Both the position numbers and the translations under genes were made by a program. From assembly GCF_014138285.1 (NCBI RefSeq), contig NZ_JACGXN010000012.1, positions 1-64,000 on the forward strand: a stretch of 64,000 nucleotides of DNA, written 5' to 3'. Position 1 is the first letter of the stretch. Every line of letters begins with the position of its first letter. Shown piece after piece: positions 42,653-51,464 of the stretch. The stretch is from Phyllobacterium myrsinacearum. GTDB lineage: Bacteria > Pseudomonadota > Alphaproteobacteria > Rhizobiales > Rhizobiaceae. The notes under the pieces are model-generated. The model was not told where the DNA came from, made no database searches, and saw only the letters and a list, made by a program, of their open reading frames with translations.

Positions 42653-43453
42653 TCAGATCCTGTTTGCAGCTTTCCTCGTTGCGGAAAACTGCCCTTGAGC
42701 AATTTCCTTCAGAATGGCCGAGAGTATCCCGGCCCATGCTTTTTCTTCTTTGGGTTTGGTGATCAGATCATTGCGGATCTCGATCATCACGGCAGCAAGC
42801 CCTTGCGCCGATGCATGGCGTTCAAGCGTATAGTAGACGCGATCGGCAGGCGAATAGGGCTCATTGATACCAACACAGAATTGGTCAAGTGCCTGCAGCC
42901 CCGATATCAATGGCGCCGCAACATGATCATATTCATCGTGGATGATACCGATGTGCCAGGGCCGCTCGATGCCCCGGTAAACCGGCGTGAAAGAATGCAC
43001 CGCCACATAGATCGGCGCAGGAAGCCCTTTCCTCGCGCGCTTGCTTGCCAGTTTTTCGATAGCGGCGTGATAGGGCTGGTGCGACAGCGCGATGCGCCGC
43101 TGCTTTTCCGCCGTGTCGAGCTCGATATTGGCAGGAACCGTGGTGAGTTCGCTGGTGGCAGGAATGAGATCCGGCGCCTCAAGCGGCCTGTTGCAGTCGA
43201 TGATCAGGCGCGACACACGCGATTCGACCAACGGCGCATCGAGCAATGCGCTCATCGTCTGGCTCACGCCAAGCGCGCCGGGGTCCCATGCGATGTGTTT
43301 TTGCAGATCGTCCGGTTCAAGGCCAAGACGGCCATAGGGCGCAGGAATGTGATTTGAGGCATGATCGCACAGAATGACGAACGGCGAGCTGCCATCGGGG
43401 TTGGATACCCGGACCGGCTCCCAGACACTTTCCGTGGCCTGCGATAATCCCAT
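42653..43453 (-). CDS. N-formylglutamate amidohydrolase-family protein
   Basis: 266 residues. Family patterns: VILCDHASNHIPAPYGRLGL at the N-terminus, DPGALGVSQTMSALLDAPLVESRVSRLIIDCNR, and VAVHSFTPVYRG. Known members release formate from N-formylglutamate in histidine breakdown, but no hut genes are near. In this operon it is the first gene, before permease and ligase, so it may instead hydrolyse the gamma-glutamyl product to free glutamate. That is inference. Confidence 0.88.
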   Translation of the reverse strand: MGLSQATESVWEPVRVSNPDGSSPFVILCDHASNHIPAPYGRLGLEPDDLQKHIAWDPGALGVSQTMSALLDAPLVESRVSRLIIDCNRPLEAPDLIPATSELTTVPANIELDTAEKQRRIALSHQPYHAAIEKLASKRARKGLPAPIYVAVHSFTPVYRGIERPWHIGIIHDEYDHVAAPLISGLQALDQFCVGINEPYSPADRVYYTLERHASAQGLAAVMIEIRNDLITKPKEEKAWAGILSAILKEIAQGQFSATRKAANRI

Positions 43454-43579
43454 TTTGCCCTCTTCGGCAACTTGTACTTTACGTTACATTTTGTATTTTT
43501 ATTTCCACTCTCGTATGATTTGATACATAAGTCACAAAATTGTCAAATCCGAAAATGACATTTGATCGAAAGAAGTCTG

Positions 43580-44413
43580 ATGGGAACTACTATTTCCGAA
43601 CTGATCAGCGAAAAAATCGATGCCATGTCGGCGTCGGAGCGCAAGGCGGCACAGACACTCATCGCCAATTATCCGCTTATCGGCCTGCGCACGGTCGCGG
43701 AGTTTTCGACTCAGGCCGGGGTGAGTTCGCCGACCATTCTGCGCTTCGTGTCGCGTCTGGGGTTTCAGAGTTATCCCGAATTCCAGCAGGTATTGCAGCA
43801 GGAACTGGCGGCGCAGCTTCAATCGCCGTTGAACCGGACCACGATTATCCAGTCCCCCAAGGGCAGCGCGGCCTATCCCCTGATGGAAGCGGCCATCGAG
43901 AACATTCGTGAAACGTTTCATCATCTCTCGGCCCAGCAGCTCGACGACGTAACGGAAGCGCTCAGCCGCACCCGCACCCATGTCTATCTGCTCGGTGGAC
44001 GTTTCACCGATCCGATTGCCATCTACATGGCGGCGCATCTGAAGATCATCCGTTCCGGCGTCACCCACCTGACCGGTCAGGAGAGCAACTGGCGCGATCA
44101 GCTGATCGATATGGGCAAGAAGGACGTCCTCGTCATCTTCGACATCCGCCGCTATCAGGATAGCCTCATCCGCTTTGCCGAGAAGGCGCAGGCGCGCGGT
44201 GTCGAGATCGTCCTGATCACCGACCAGTGGCTATCGCCAATCGCGCGTTTTGCCCGTCACGTGATTGCCGGACGCACCGCCGTCCCCTCGCCCTGGGACT
44301 CCTCCACCACGCTGTTTCTGATGGCGGAAACCCTGATTGCCGGGGTGACACAGAAGCTGCAGAACAGCAGTGCCGAACGCATCCGCGACATGGAACAGTT
44401 GCGTGATGGCTGA
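43580..44413 (+). CDS. RpiR/MurR-family regulator
   Basis: 277 residues from ATG 43580. The N-terminal HTH_6 domain (ISELISEKIDAMSASERKAAQTLIANYPLIGLRTVAEFSTQAGVSSPTILRFVSRLGF) and a C-terminal SIS domain (about 125-255) are clear. It is divergent from the amine operon across 126 bases and probably controls it. SIS domains bind phosphosugars, so the effector is uncertain here. Confidence 0.92.
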   Translation: MGTTISELISEKIDAMSASERKAAQTLIANYPLIGLRTVAEFSTQAGVSSPTILRFVSRLGFQSYPEFQQVLQQELAAQLQSPLNRTTIIQSPKGSAAYPLMEAAIENIRETFHHLSAQQLDDVTEALSRTRTHVYLLGGRFTDPIAIYMAAHLKIIRSGVTHLTGQESNWRDQLIDMGKKDVLVIFDIRRYQDSLIRFAEKAQARGVEIVLITDQWLSPIARFARHVIAGRTAVPSPWDSSTTLFLMAETLIAGVTQKLQNSSAERIRDMEQLRDG

Positions 44414-44503
44414 GATTGTCATTGCCCGAAAAGCACATTGATATACAAATGCTGTCCCGGGCTAAGGGCCTGCGTTCGAATCGAATAAAGCAAGGACATA
44501 ATC

Positions 44504-45922
44504 ATGCAGCAAGCTGACATTGGATTGATCGGCCTTGGCGTCATGGGTGCCAATCTGGCGCTCAATATTGCCGAGAACGGTTATCGCGTCGCGGTTTTCA
44601 ACAGAACGGTCGAAAAGACCCACGCCTTCCATCAGGAAGCGGGCGCCCTCAAAGACAAGATCATTCCCTGCGAAACGCTGGAAGAGCTGGCCAAGAACAT
44701 CCGTGCACCACGCCCGATCATCCTGATGGTGAAGGCAGGCGACGCCGTTGATGAACAGATTGCAGCGCTGAAGCCATTCCTCGCCAAGGAAGACATCATC
44801 ATCGACGCGGGCAATGCCAACTTCCACGATACGGTCCGCCGCCTGAAAGAACTCGGCGCCAACGACCCGACATTCGTCGGCATGGGCGTTTCGGGGGGTG
44901 AAGAAGGCGCGCGGCACGGCCCGTCGATCATGGTTGGCGGCACGCCCGAATCCTATGCGCGTATCGAGCCGGTCCTGACAGCCATTTCGGCAAAGTATGA
45001 AGGCGAATCCTGCGCCGCGCTGCTCGGTCCCGATGGCGCCGGTCACTTCGTCAAGACGATCCACAACGGCATTGAATATGCCGACATGCAGATGATTGCC
45101 GAAATCTACGGCATCCTGCGCGATGGCCTTGGACTTTCACCTGCTGAAATCGGCAAGATTTTTGACAAGTGGAACAAGGGTCCGCTCAATTCCTACCTGA
45201 TCGAAATCACCGCCAAGGTGCTCGCTGCCACCGACAAGGAAACCGGCAAGCCCGCTGTTGAGATCATCGTTGACAGCGCTGGCCAGAAGGGCACCGGCCG
45301 CTGGGCCGCCATCGAGGCCCAGATGCTTGGCATTCCGGCAACAGGCATTGAGGCAGCGGTTGCCGCGCGCTCCATTTCCGCACTCGGTGGTGAACGCGCC
45401 AAGGCCGCAAAGGCCTATGCCTCGCTCGGCACACCCAAGCTTGCGGGCACGGACCAGTCTTTCATCGACGCACTCGAACAGGGCCTTCTGGCCGGCAAGA
45501 TTGCCGCCTATGCGCAGGGCTTCGCCGTCATGGCCGGTGCCTCCACCGAACACGGCTGGAACATCCCGCTCGACACCACGGCAAAGATCTGGCGTGCCGG
45601 CTGCATCATCCGTTCGCAGTTCCTCGACGAGATTGCCTCGGCCTTCACAGGTGGCAGTCAGGACAATCTGCTGCTGGCACCATCCTTTGTCGAACGCATG
45701 AAGACAGCATCAACTGCGTTGCGCGACGTGGTTGCCAAGGCTGCGCTCGCCGGTCTGCCAACTCCGGCGCTCGCCGCAGCCCTCAGCTATTTCGATGGCT
45801 ACCGGCAGGCACGCGGCACGGCCAACCTCATTCAGGCCCAGCGGGACTTCTTCGGCGCCCATGGCTTCAAGCGTGTGGACAAGGAAGGCGACTTCCACGG
45901 CCCCTGGTCCGATGTCAGCTGA
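44504..45922 (+). CDS. gnd: 6-phosphogluconate dehydrogenase, decarboxylating
   Basis: 472 residues, the normal length for the dimeric long form. NADP-binding GLGVMGANLALNIAENG, catalytic GMGVSGGEEGARHGPSIMVGG, KTIHNGIEYADMQ carrying the catalytic Lys, and the C-terminal tail HGFKRVDKEGDFHGPW. It oxidises 6-phosphogluconate to ribulose 5-phosphate. Monocistronic, with a clear terminator after it. Confidence 0.97.
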   Translation: MQQADIGLIGLGVMGANLALNIAENGYRVAVFNRTVEKTHAFHQEAGALKDKIIPCETLEELAKNIRAPRPIILMVKAGDAVDEQIAALKPFLAKEDIIIDAGNANFHDTVRRLKELGANDPTFVGMGVSGGEEGARHGPSIMVGGTPESYARIEPVLTAISAKYEGESCAALLGPDGAGHFVKTIHNGIEYADMQMIAEIYGILRDGLGLSPAEIGKIFDKWNKGPLNSYLIEITAKVLAATDKETGKPAVEIIVDSAGQKGTGRWAAIEAQMLGIPATGIEAAVAARSISALGGERAKAAKAYASLGTPKLAGTDQSFIDALEQGLLAGKIAAYAQGFAVMAGASTEHGWNIPLDTTAKIWRAGCIIRSQFLDEIASAFTGGSQDNLLLAPSFVERMKTASTALRDVVAKAALAGLPTPALAAALSYFDGYRQARGTANLIQAQRDFFGAHGFKRVDKEGDFHGPWSDVS

Positions 45923-45944
45923 TAATTTATTGAGATGATTTTTT

Positions 45945-45977
45945 GAAACCGCCTTCTGAAACGAGGCGGTTTCTTTT
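45945..45977 (+). terminator. Rho-independent terminator of gnd
   Basis: GAAACCGCCT pairs with AGGCGGTTTC around a 9-base loop, followed by TTTTT, 22 bases after the gnd stop. Confidence 0.93.
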
Positions 45978-46016
45978 TGGGCTGATGGCGTGGGGCATGG
46001 CATATTGGTAGCGCGT

Positions 46017-46042
46017 GGTTCGTGGTTCGACAAGCTCACCCA
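46017..46042. repeat. Family B repeat fragment (single arm)
   Basis: One arm only (GGTTCGTGGTTCGACAAG then CTCACC), without the complementary arm. It abuts the 3' end of the AraC-type gene at 46055, so the other half was lost or replaced. Confidence 0.8.
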
Positions 46043-46054
46043 CTCCACGACTTA

Positions 46055-47062
46055 CTACCCGCTCACTCCCCCCCCGCGCGCGCCGCTCGGCGGTGTGGCA
46101 TGAATTCGTCCCCAGGCCCGGCGCAGTTGCCGTGCGGAAGCAAAGCCCGTGCGCTCCGCCACCCCTTCCATATCAAGCCGTGTATGACTGAGGATCTCCT
46201 GTGCCAGCGCGACGCGCAGGCGGTTGAGATAATCAGGAATGCTCATTCCGGCATGTTCATTGAACAGCCGTGACAGATGCCGCGGACTGGTCGCAGCGAT
46301 ATCCGCCAGACTTTCCAACGTCCATCGCTGTGCCGGATCAGCAGCCAGCCGGTCCTGTACCCGGTGGATCGCCGGGTGGATGTGATTGCGCCCGTCCAGC
46401 CACGGCGACCATTGCGGATCGGTGCCGCTGCGCCTGAGATAAACCACCAGATAGCGCGCGACGGCTACCGCACAGGCCGGACCGGCAATCTGGCTGACAA
46501 GATGCAGCATCAGGTCGATACCCGCTGTAATTCCGGCGCTGGAGAAATGGTTGCCATCTTCAACATAGAGCCGGTTGTCCAGCACCCGCGCTGTCGGCAC
46601 CAGCGCGCGCAGTTCATCAACCGACGCAAAGTGCGTGGTACAGGCACGGTCATCGAACAGCCCGGCACGACCGGCCAGCAAGGCACCGGAACAGATCGTC
46701 ACGAGCTTGTGGGTCTCGCCCACATGGGCTTTCAACCAGTCGACGATCTCCATGTCGCGATACCCGTGGGCTTCCGCCCCGATGCTCGCTACTGTGTCCA
46801 GCAATATCGTCGTATCACCCGCCAGCATGATCATGGCATCATCGGGCACCACGTCAGGCAGCGGCGCGATCCCGCTGATCGTCAACCCGATGGAGGTGGT
46901 CACGTTTGCAAGCGGACCGACATAGCGGACATTGAAATGTACCGCGCTCTGCTCCAGATTGGCCTTGCGCAACACTTCTACCGGCCCGGCAATATCCAGC
47001 AGCAGTGCCCTTGCGGGCACCACCACCAGAACATCGATATGCCGGATGCTGTCCGTTTTCAT
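46055..47062 (-). CDS. DJ-1/PfpI-domain AraC-family regulator (GlxA/FtrA type)
   Basis: 335 residues. About 10-185 is a class I glutamine amidotransferase-like (DJ-1/PfpI) domain with VTICSGALLAGRAGLFDDRACTTHF. The C-terminal AraC pair of helix-turn-helix motifs is at about 230-325 (RWTLESLADIAATSPRHLSRLFNEHAGMSIPDYLNRLRVALAQEILSHT). Its start overlaps the stop of the isochorismatase-like gene by 4 bases, so they are co-expressed. Effector unknown. Confidence 0.92.
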   Translation of the reverse strand: MKTDSIRHIDVLVVVPARALLLDIAGPVEVLRKANLEQSAVHFNVRYVGPLANVTTSIGLTISGIAPLPDVVPDDAMIMLAGDTTILLDTVASIGAEAHGYRDMEIVDWLKAHVGETHKLVTICSGALLAGRAGLFDDRACTTHFASVDELRALVPTARVLDNRLYVEDGNHFSSAGITAGIDLMLHLVSQIAGPACAVAVARYLVVYLRRSGTDPQWSPWLDGRNHIHPAIHRVQDRLAADPAQRWTLESLADIAATSPRHLSRLFNEHAGMSIPDYLNRLRVALAQEILSHTRLDMEGVAERTGFASARQLRRAWGRIHATPPSGARGGGVSG

Positions 47063-47622
47063 GCAGCCATTGCCGATTGCGCCCCGCTCAACGCTTCATC
47101 CACCGTCACGATACGGGCAAAACGTCCGGCGAGCACCAGCTCGGTGCGGTCACGGATTTCATCGGCGCTGAAGGTACGGCCGGCGGCATTGGTCATGGCA
47201 AAGGTCAGGGTGGCTTCGGAGACATAATCGACCGCATAACCAAGGTCCGAGGCATGACGCGAGGTCGTCTCGCAGCACTGTTCGGTGCGGATGCCCGACA
47301 CCAGCAACTTGCGGATGCGGTTTTCGGTCAGCCAGACATCAAGCCCGCTGCCGACAAGAGCACTGTGGCGCGCCTTGTTGAACACGACATCAGCCTCGAG
47401 CGAAACCGGGGCCAAGGGCTTTATGAAGCCGGACTCCAGCGCAAACGGACCATCGCCGTCGACGTGGAAAATCTGAATAACGGGCAGGCCCGCTGCCTTG
47501 GCACCATCGATCAGGCGCTGGACATTGGCAATGAAAGGCTGCGCCTCGGCTTCGTTCCAGTAGCCACGCTGGCGGAAGGATTCCTGCACGTCAATGACGA
47601 TGAGAGCGGTATCTGCGGACAT
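47059..47622 (-). CDS. Isochorismatase-family cysteine hydrolase
   Basis: 187 residues from ATG 47622 (after GGAGAAG). The catalytic triad is readable: Asp in LIVIDVQESF, Lys in VVFNKARHSAL and Cys in GIRTEQCCETTSR. Family members hydrolyse nicotinamide, carbamoylated amines or similar small molecules. Paired with the DJ-1/AraC regulator, which may sense its substrate. The open frame continues 360 bases upstream through a repeat, but that part has no family similarity. Confidence 0.92.
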   Translation of the reverse strand: MSADTALIVIDVQESFRQRGYWNEAEAQPFIANVQRLIDGAKAAGLPVIQIFHVDGDGPFALESGFIKPLAPVSLEADVVFNKARHSALVGSGLDVWLTENRIRKLLVSGIRTEQCCETTSRHASDLGYAVDYVSEATLTFAMTNAAGRTFSADEIRDRTELVLAGRFARIVTVDEALSGAQSAMAA

Positions 47623-47772
47623 TTTCTGCTTCTCCTGTATGTTGATACCCAACATTACAATGCGGTGCAATCGGCTGATACGCATGCATCGGACGAGAAG
47701 CGGACAAAAAAGGACATGATATATGGCTGTATTATTCGTGCTCTTCAATAATCCAACGCTTGCACTGAGGTT

Positions 47773-47946
47773 GGTGCGTGGTTCGCCCTTCGACAAGCTC
47801 AGGAAGCTCACCATGAGGGAGAATGATGCTGCAAGGCCAACCGGAAACATTGCAGTATGAACAGTCTCGCAGAATATAACTCCCTGCAATCCTCCCTCTC
47901 CCTCATGGTGAGCTTCCTGAGCTTGTCGAAGGGCGAACCACGCACC
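47773..47946. repeat. Palindromic intergenic repeat, family B, copy 3 (longer arms)
   Basis: About 174 bp. Its arms carry an insert relative to other copies (CGCCCTTCGACAAGCTCAGG), present symmetrically on both sides, and the centre includes ACTCCCTGCAATCC, also found in 63011-63125. It occupies most of the 517-base gap 47623-48139; the rest shows nothing recognisable. Confidence 0.9.
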
Positions 47947-48139
47947 AAAGGTTTTGCAGGCAGGCATCAGGATTTTTACGTCAATCAACATTTACCCAAC
48001 ACCTCCTCACTGTCTCCACCACGAAGACAATCCATCAAACAGCAGGTAGCTTTCACGCGAGCTGCCGCCACTCCATATGTCAGCCAACACAACGCAATTA
48101 CGAAGCTCGGTACCAAAACACCGGGTGGAAAGGCCGGAC

Positions 48140-48748
48140 ATGCCCAAAAATTCCTATCAGCATCGCGTCCATGCGGCGCAAGAACCGAACAGCCCTCTCT
48201 TCTTCGTCTTTCACGGGACGGGCGGCGACGAGAACCAGTTCTTTGATTTCGCCCGCCGCCTGATTCCATCGGCGGGTATTGTCTCCCCGCGCGGCGATGT
48301 CTCGGAGCACGGTGCTTCCCGCTTTTTCCGTCGTACCGCAGAAGGTGTTTATGACATGGATGATCTGGCCGGGCGCACCCGGGCGATGGCGGATTTCATC
48401 CGGGCGCACAAGGATGTTGCCAACCCGTCAAAGACCATCGGTCTCGGCTATTCCAACGGGGCCAACATTCTGGCCTCGGTCATGCTGGAACAGCCAGAAC
48501 TGTTTGACATCGCGATTCTGATGCATCCGCTGATACCATGGACGCCCGCGCCACAGCCGAAACTCGCGGGAAAGCGCGTGCTTGTTACCGCCGGACAACG
48601 CGACCCGATTTGTCCGCCGGATCGCACGCAGGCACTGGCGGATTATCTCGCGGCACAGGGAACCAGCGTCAAAATTGCCTGGCATCCGGGCGGGCATGAG
48701 ATCCAGCAGAGCGAGATCGGCGCGATCCAGGAATTTCTGGCGGACTAA
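48140..48748 (+). CDS. Alpha/beta hydrolase (phospholipase/carboxylesterase type)
   Basis: 202 residues from ATG 48140 after GGAAAGG. Oxyanion region FVFHGTGGDENQFFDFAR, nucleophile elbow GLGYSNGANIL, Asp in GQRDPICPP and His in HPGGHEIQQSE. Resembles YpfH/carboxylesterase 2 family enzymes that cleave short esters. Substrate unknown. The longer frame from 48077 lacks family similarity at its start. Confidence 0.88.
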   Translation: MPKNSYQHRVHAAQEPNSPLFFVFHGTGGDENQFFDFARRLIPSAGIVSPRGDVSEHGASRFFRRTAEGVYDMDDLAGRTRAMADFIRAHKDVANPSKTIGLGYSNGANILASVMLEQPELFDIAILMHPLIPWTPAPQPKLAGKRVLVTAGQRDPICPPDRTQALADYLAAQGTSVKIAWHPGGHEIQQSEIGAIQEFLAD

Positions 48749-48754
48749 GCCTCC

Positions 48755-48787
48755 ATATCGGGCAGAACGCCCGGTTCTGTCCGATAT
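48755..48787. terminator. Hairpin between convergent hydrolase and GST genes
   Basis: ATATCGGGCAGAAC pairs with GTTCTGTCCGATAT (one mismatch) around a 5-base loop, in the 44-base gap between the two stop codons. No T run, so a weak or bidirectional terminator. Confidence 0.6.
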
Positions 48788-48792
48788 CATGC

Positions 48793-49440
48793 TCAAAAAT
48801 CCAGTTTTCCATAGAGATCATCGAACGGGATCATGACATGCTCCCGATAGGGCGCACGCTCCTGCAAGCGTTGATACCAGCCTTCCACATTCGGAACATG
48901 CGGGCGTTCGATGTCCAGATTGAAGTACCGGTAAAGATGCGTGCCCACGGCAATATCGGCAAGGCCGAGTCTATCACCCAGCATGTAGTTTTTTCCATCC
49001 AGCCAGCGGTCGAGAAGCTGGAAATGCCGGGAGCAACGCTCGATACCCCGGTTGATGACCGCCCAATCCCGCCGCGCCTCTGGCGTGCGGTAAAAGCCCC
49101 AAAAAATGTCGGTGAGGAAAGCGGGCTGCAAAGCCGTCTGCGACCAGTCCATCCAGCGATCGTCGTCGGAACGCTTTCCGGCATCATCGGACCAGAACTG
49201 ATCTTTCCCGAACCGCGCCGCCAGATAGCGCAGGATGGCATGGGATTGCCAGACGATTGTCCCGGCATCATCGATGACGGGAACACGGCCGTGCGGGTTC
49301 ATAGCCAGAAATTCAGGTGAATCGATCTGGCCGAAACTGCCGCCTGCCGGAATGTGTTCATGCGGCAGGCCCAGCTCGCCCGCGAGCCAGAGAACCTTCT
49401 GGACATTGAACGAATTGCGCCGTCCCCAGATTTTCAACAT
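48793..49440 (-). CDS. Glutathione S-transferase family protein
   Basis: 215 residues. Thioredoxin-like N-terminal domain with the Ser of RRNSFNVQKVLWLAGELGL and the conserved MNPHGRVPVIDDAGTIVWQSHAILRYLA glutathione-binding segment; all-helical C-terminal domain with MLGDRLGLADIAVGTHLYRY. Likely detoxification by conjugation or glutathione-dependent reduction; substrate not predictable. Confidence 0.92.
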   Translation of the reverse strand: MLKIWGRRNSFNVQKVLWLAGELGLPHEHIPAGGSFGQIDSPEFLAMNPHGRVPVIDDAGTIVWQSHAILRYLAARFGKDQFWSDDAGKRSDDDRWMDWSQTALQPAFLTDIFWGFYRTPEARRDWAVINRGIERCSRHFQLLDRWLDGKNYMLGDRLGLADIAVGTHLYRYFNLDIERPHVPNVEGWYQRLQERAPYREHVMIPFDDLYGKLDF

Positions 49441-49550
49441 TGCTTGCGTCCCGTCGCCATTGCGTCAGGCGCAATTATCGGGATGAAACGGGTAGGGGTG
49501 CAAGGTATCTTTGCGAGGTGGAAGCAAAAATGCGCCGCTTCCGAAATGCA

Positions 49551-49582
49551 ATCGGGTCCCCGTCATGCAACGGGGACCCGAT
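49551..49582. terminator. Perfect hairpin after the GNAT gene
   Basis: ATCGGGTCCCCGT and ACGGGGACCCGAT pair perfectly (13 bp) around CATGCA, 34 bases beyond the stop of the minus-strand acetyltransferase gene. No clear T run, but the stem is strong. Confidence 0.7.
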
Positions 49583-49615
49583 AATCAGAAAACCTCTGGA
49601 AGGCAAAAATCCAGC

Positions 49616-50245
49616 TCAAGCGGAGAACCGCAGCGACACCGGAATGATCCGCATGGCCCGCGACGAGCGGCGACCCTTCGACGTCAGCAAGCCCTTGGCG
49701 CCATCCAGATGACCGGGCTTCAGCTCAAGCGCGAGGAAGCGGCGGCGCTCGACCGGACCCGGCATGGCAAGCCCTGCCGTCTTGGCACCGTTGAAGCCGA
49801 AGCGTTCATAATATTCCGGATCACCAACCAGAATGATGGCGCCGTGGCCGAGGCGGGCAGCCTGCCTGATCGCATGATGCATCAGCGCCGAACCGATGCC
49901 GAGATCTTTCGAAGCCGGATCAACGGCGAGCGGTCCGAGCAGCAGGGCGCGAACGCCCTTGCCCGAGGCATCGTGACCGGCCTGAATGTCCCAGAGCCGC
50001 ACGGTGCCAAGCAGAGCACCACCGGCGCCGCGTGCGGAAAAGGCAAGGCCTTCCGACGGAAGCCGGCCGCGACGCAGCTTTTCCGACGACTTGCGGCGGC
50101 GGCCCTCGCCCATGGCGCGGTCCAGCAGGTCTTCGCGGGCTTTCTCGTCCTGCGCCACTTCGTTGACGATTGTATAGGCACCCGCACCGGCAAAATAGAG
50201 GCCGTCGGGTACCAGGTTCTGTTCGATATTTTCTGCTGCGCTCAT
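49616..50245 (-). CDS. GNAT-family N-acetyltransferase (YhbS-like)
   Basis: 209 residues from ATG 50245; an ATG seven codons earlier (50266) is possible. Acetyl-CoA binding region PLAVDPASKDLGIGSALMHHAIRQAARLGHGAIILVGDPEYYERFGF. It lies immediately downstream of the decarboxylase gene, a pairing seen in related alphaproteobacteria. It may acetylate a polyamine, but that is not shown by the sequence. Confidence 0.88.
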   Translation of the reverse strand: MSAAENIEQNLVPDGLYFAGAGAYTIVNEVAQDEKAREDLLDRAMGEGRRRKSSEKLRRGRLPSEGLAFSARGAGGALLGTVRLWDIQAGHDASGKGVRALLLGPLAVDPASKDLGIGSALMHHAIRQAARLGHGAIILVGDPEYYERFGFNGAKTAGLAMPGPVERRRFLALELKPGHLDGAKGLLTSKGRRSSRAMRIIPVSLRFSA

Positions 50246-50330
50246 TGTCTCAACCAATCCAGTCATGTGCGTGTCATCGCTGCCCGGAGTGGTTACCGGG
50301 CAGTATTTCCCAACCGGGCTCAAAGCCGGT

Positions 50331-51464
50331 TTAGATGACGTATGATCGGAGTGGTTCGAAGCCGTTGAAGGCCACTGCGGAATAGGTCGTGGTGTAGGCG
50401 CCTGTTCCCTCAATCAGAACCTCGTCGCCGATGGTCAGCGAAACGGGGAGCGGATAGGGGTTCTTTTCGTACATCACGTCGGCAGAGTCGCAGGTTGGCC
50501 CGGCCAGCACGCAAGGTTCGCTGCGATCGCCATCCCGCGGGGTGGTGATCTGGTAGCGAATGGCTTCGTCCATGGTTTCTGCCAGACCGCCGAACTTGCC
50601 GATGTCGAGGTAGACCCAGCGAACATTGTCGTTGGCGGCCTTCTTCGAAACCAGCACGACTTCCGCCTTGATGACACCGGCATTGCCGACCATGCCGCGG
50701 CCGGGTTCAATGATGGTCTCGGGCAGACGGTTGCCGAAATGCTTGCTCAAGGCCTGGAAGATAGCCTGTCCATAGGCCTGTGCGGTTGGCACGTCCTTGA
50801 GGTAACGGGTCGGGAAACCGCCGCCCATATTGACCATCTTGAGCGTGATGCCTTCCTTGGCCAGCGCGTCGAAAACCTGCTTGGCATCGCCCAGCGCACG
50901 GTCCCAGGCAGCCAGATCCGTCTGCTGCGAACCGACATGGAACGAAACACCGTAGGAATCGAGGCCGAGCGTCTGGGCAGCGCGCAGAACGTCGACAGCC
51001 ATGGCAGGCACGCAACCAAACTTGCGCGACAGCGGCCATTCGGCACCGGCACCATCGGTCAGGACACGGCAGAACACACGGGCGCCGGGGGCTGCACGGG
51101 CAACCTTTTCGACTTCTTCAACGCAGTCGACCGCGAACAGGCGAATGCCGAGTTCGAAGGCGCGGGCAATATCGCGCTCCTTCTTGATCGTGTTGCCGAA
51201 GGAAATACGATCAGCCGATGCACCGGCATCCAGCGCCATTTCGACTTCCGCAACGGAAGCGGTGTCGAAGTTGGAGCCGAGGGAAGCTAGAAGACGCAGA
51301 ATCTCAGGCGCAGGATTGGCCTTCACCGCATAGAAAATCTTCGACTCCGGCAACGCCATCTCGAAATTGTGGAAATTTTCGCGCACGACCTCGAGGTCGA
51401 GCACCATGCAAGGACCATTCGGGCGTCGTGTATTAATGAAGTCGAGAATGCGCTGTGTAGCCAT
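50331..51464 (-). CDS. Ornithine/lysine decarboxylase (alanine-racemase fold, eukaryotic-like)
   Basis: 377 residues. PLP lysine K48 in FYAVKANP, the HVGSQ and NMGGGFPTRY segments, EPGRGMVGNAG for phosphate binding, and the active-site Cys of AGPTCDSADVMYE. The short alanine-racemase fold decarboxylase makes putrescine (or cadaverine). GGAGACC precedes the ATG. Its leader of several hundred bases is of the speF type (see next entry), so translation or transcription is probably controlled by polyamines. Confidence 0.94.
   Translation of the reverse strand: MATQRILDFINTRRPNGPCMVLDLEVVRENFHNFEMALPESKIFYAVKANPAPEILRLLASLGSNFDTASVAEVEMALDAGASADRISFGNTIKKERDIARAFELGIRLFAVDCVEEVEKVARAAPGARVFCRVLTDGAGAEWPLSRKFGCVPAMAVDVLRAAQTLGLDSYGVSFHVGSQQTDLAAWDRALGDAKQVFDALAKEGITLKMVNMGGGFPTRYLKDVPTAQAYGQAIFQALSKHFGNRLPETIIEPGRGMVGNAGVIKAEVVLVSKKAANDNVRWVYLDIGKFGGLAETMDEAIRYQITTPRDGDRSEPCVLAGPTCDSADVMYEKNPYPLPVSLTIGDEVLIEGTGAYTTTYSAVAFNGFEPLRSYVI

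Noticed and set aside
47623..47991. N-terminal extension of the isochorismatase-like protein through a family B repeat
   Set aside because: The frame is open by chance through the palindrome; GGAGAAG and the family start point to ATG 47622.
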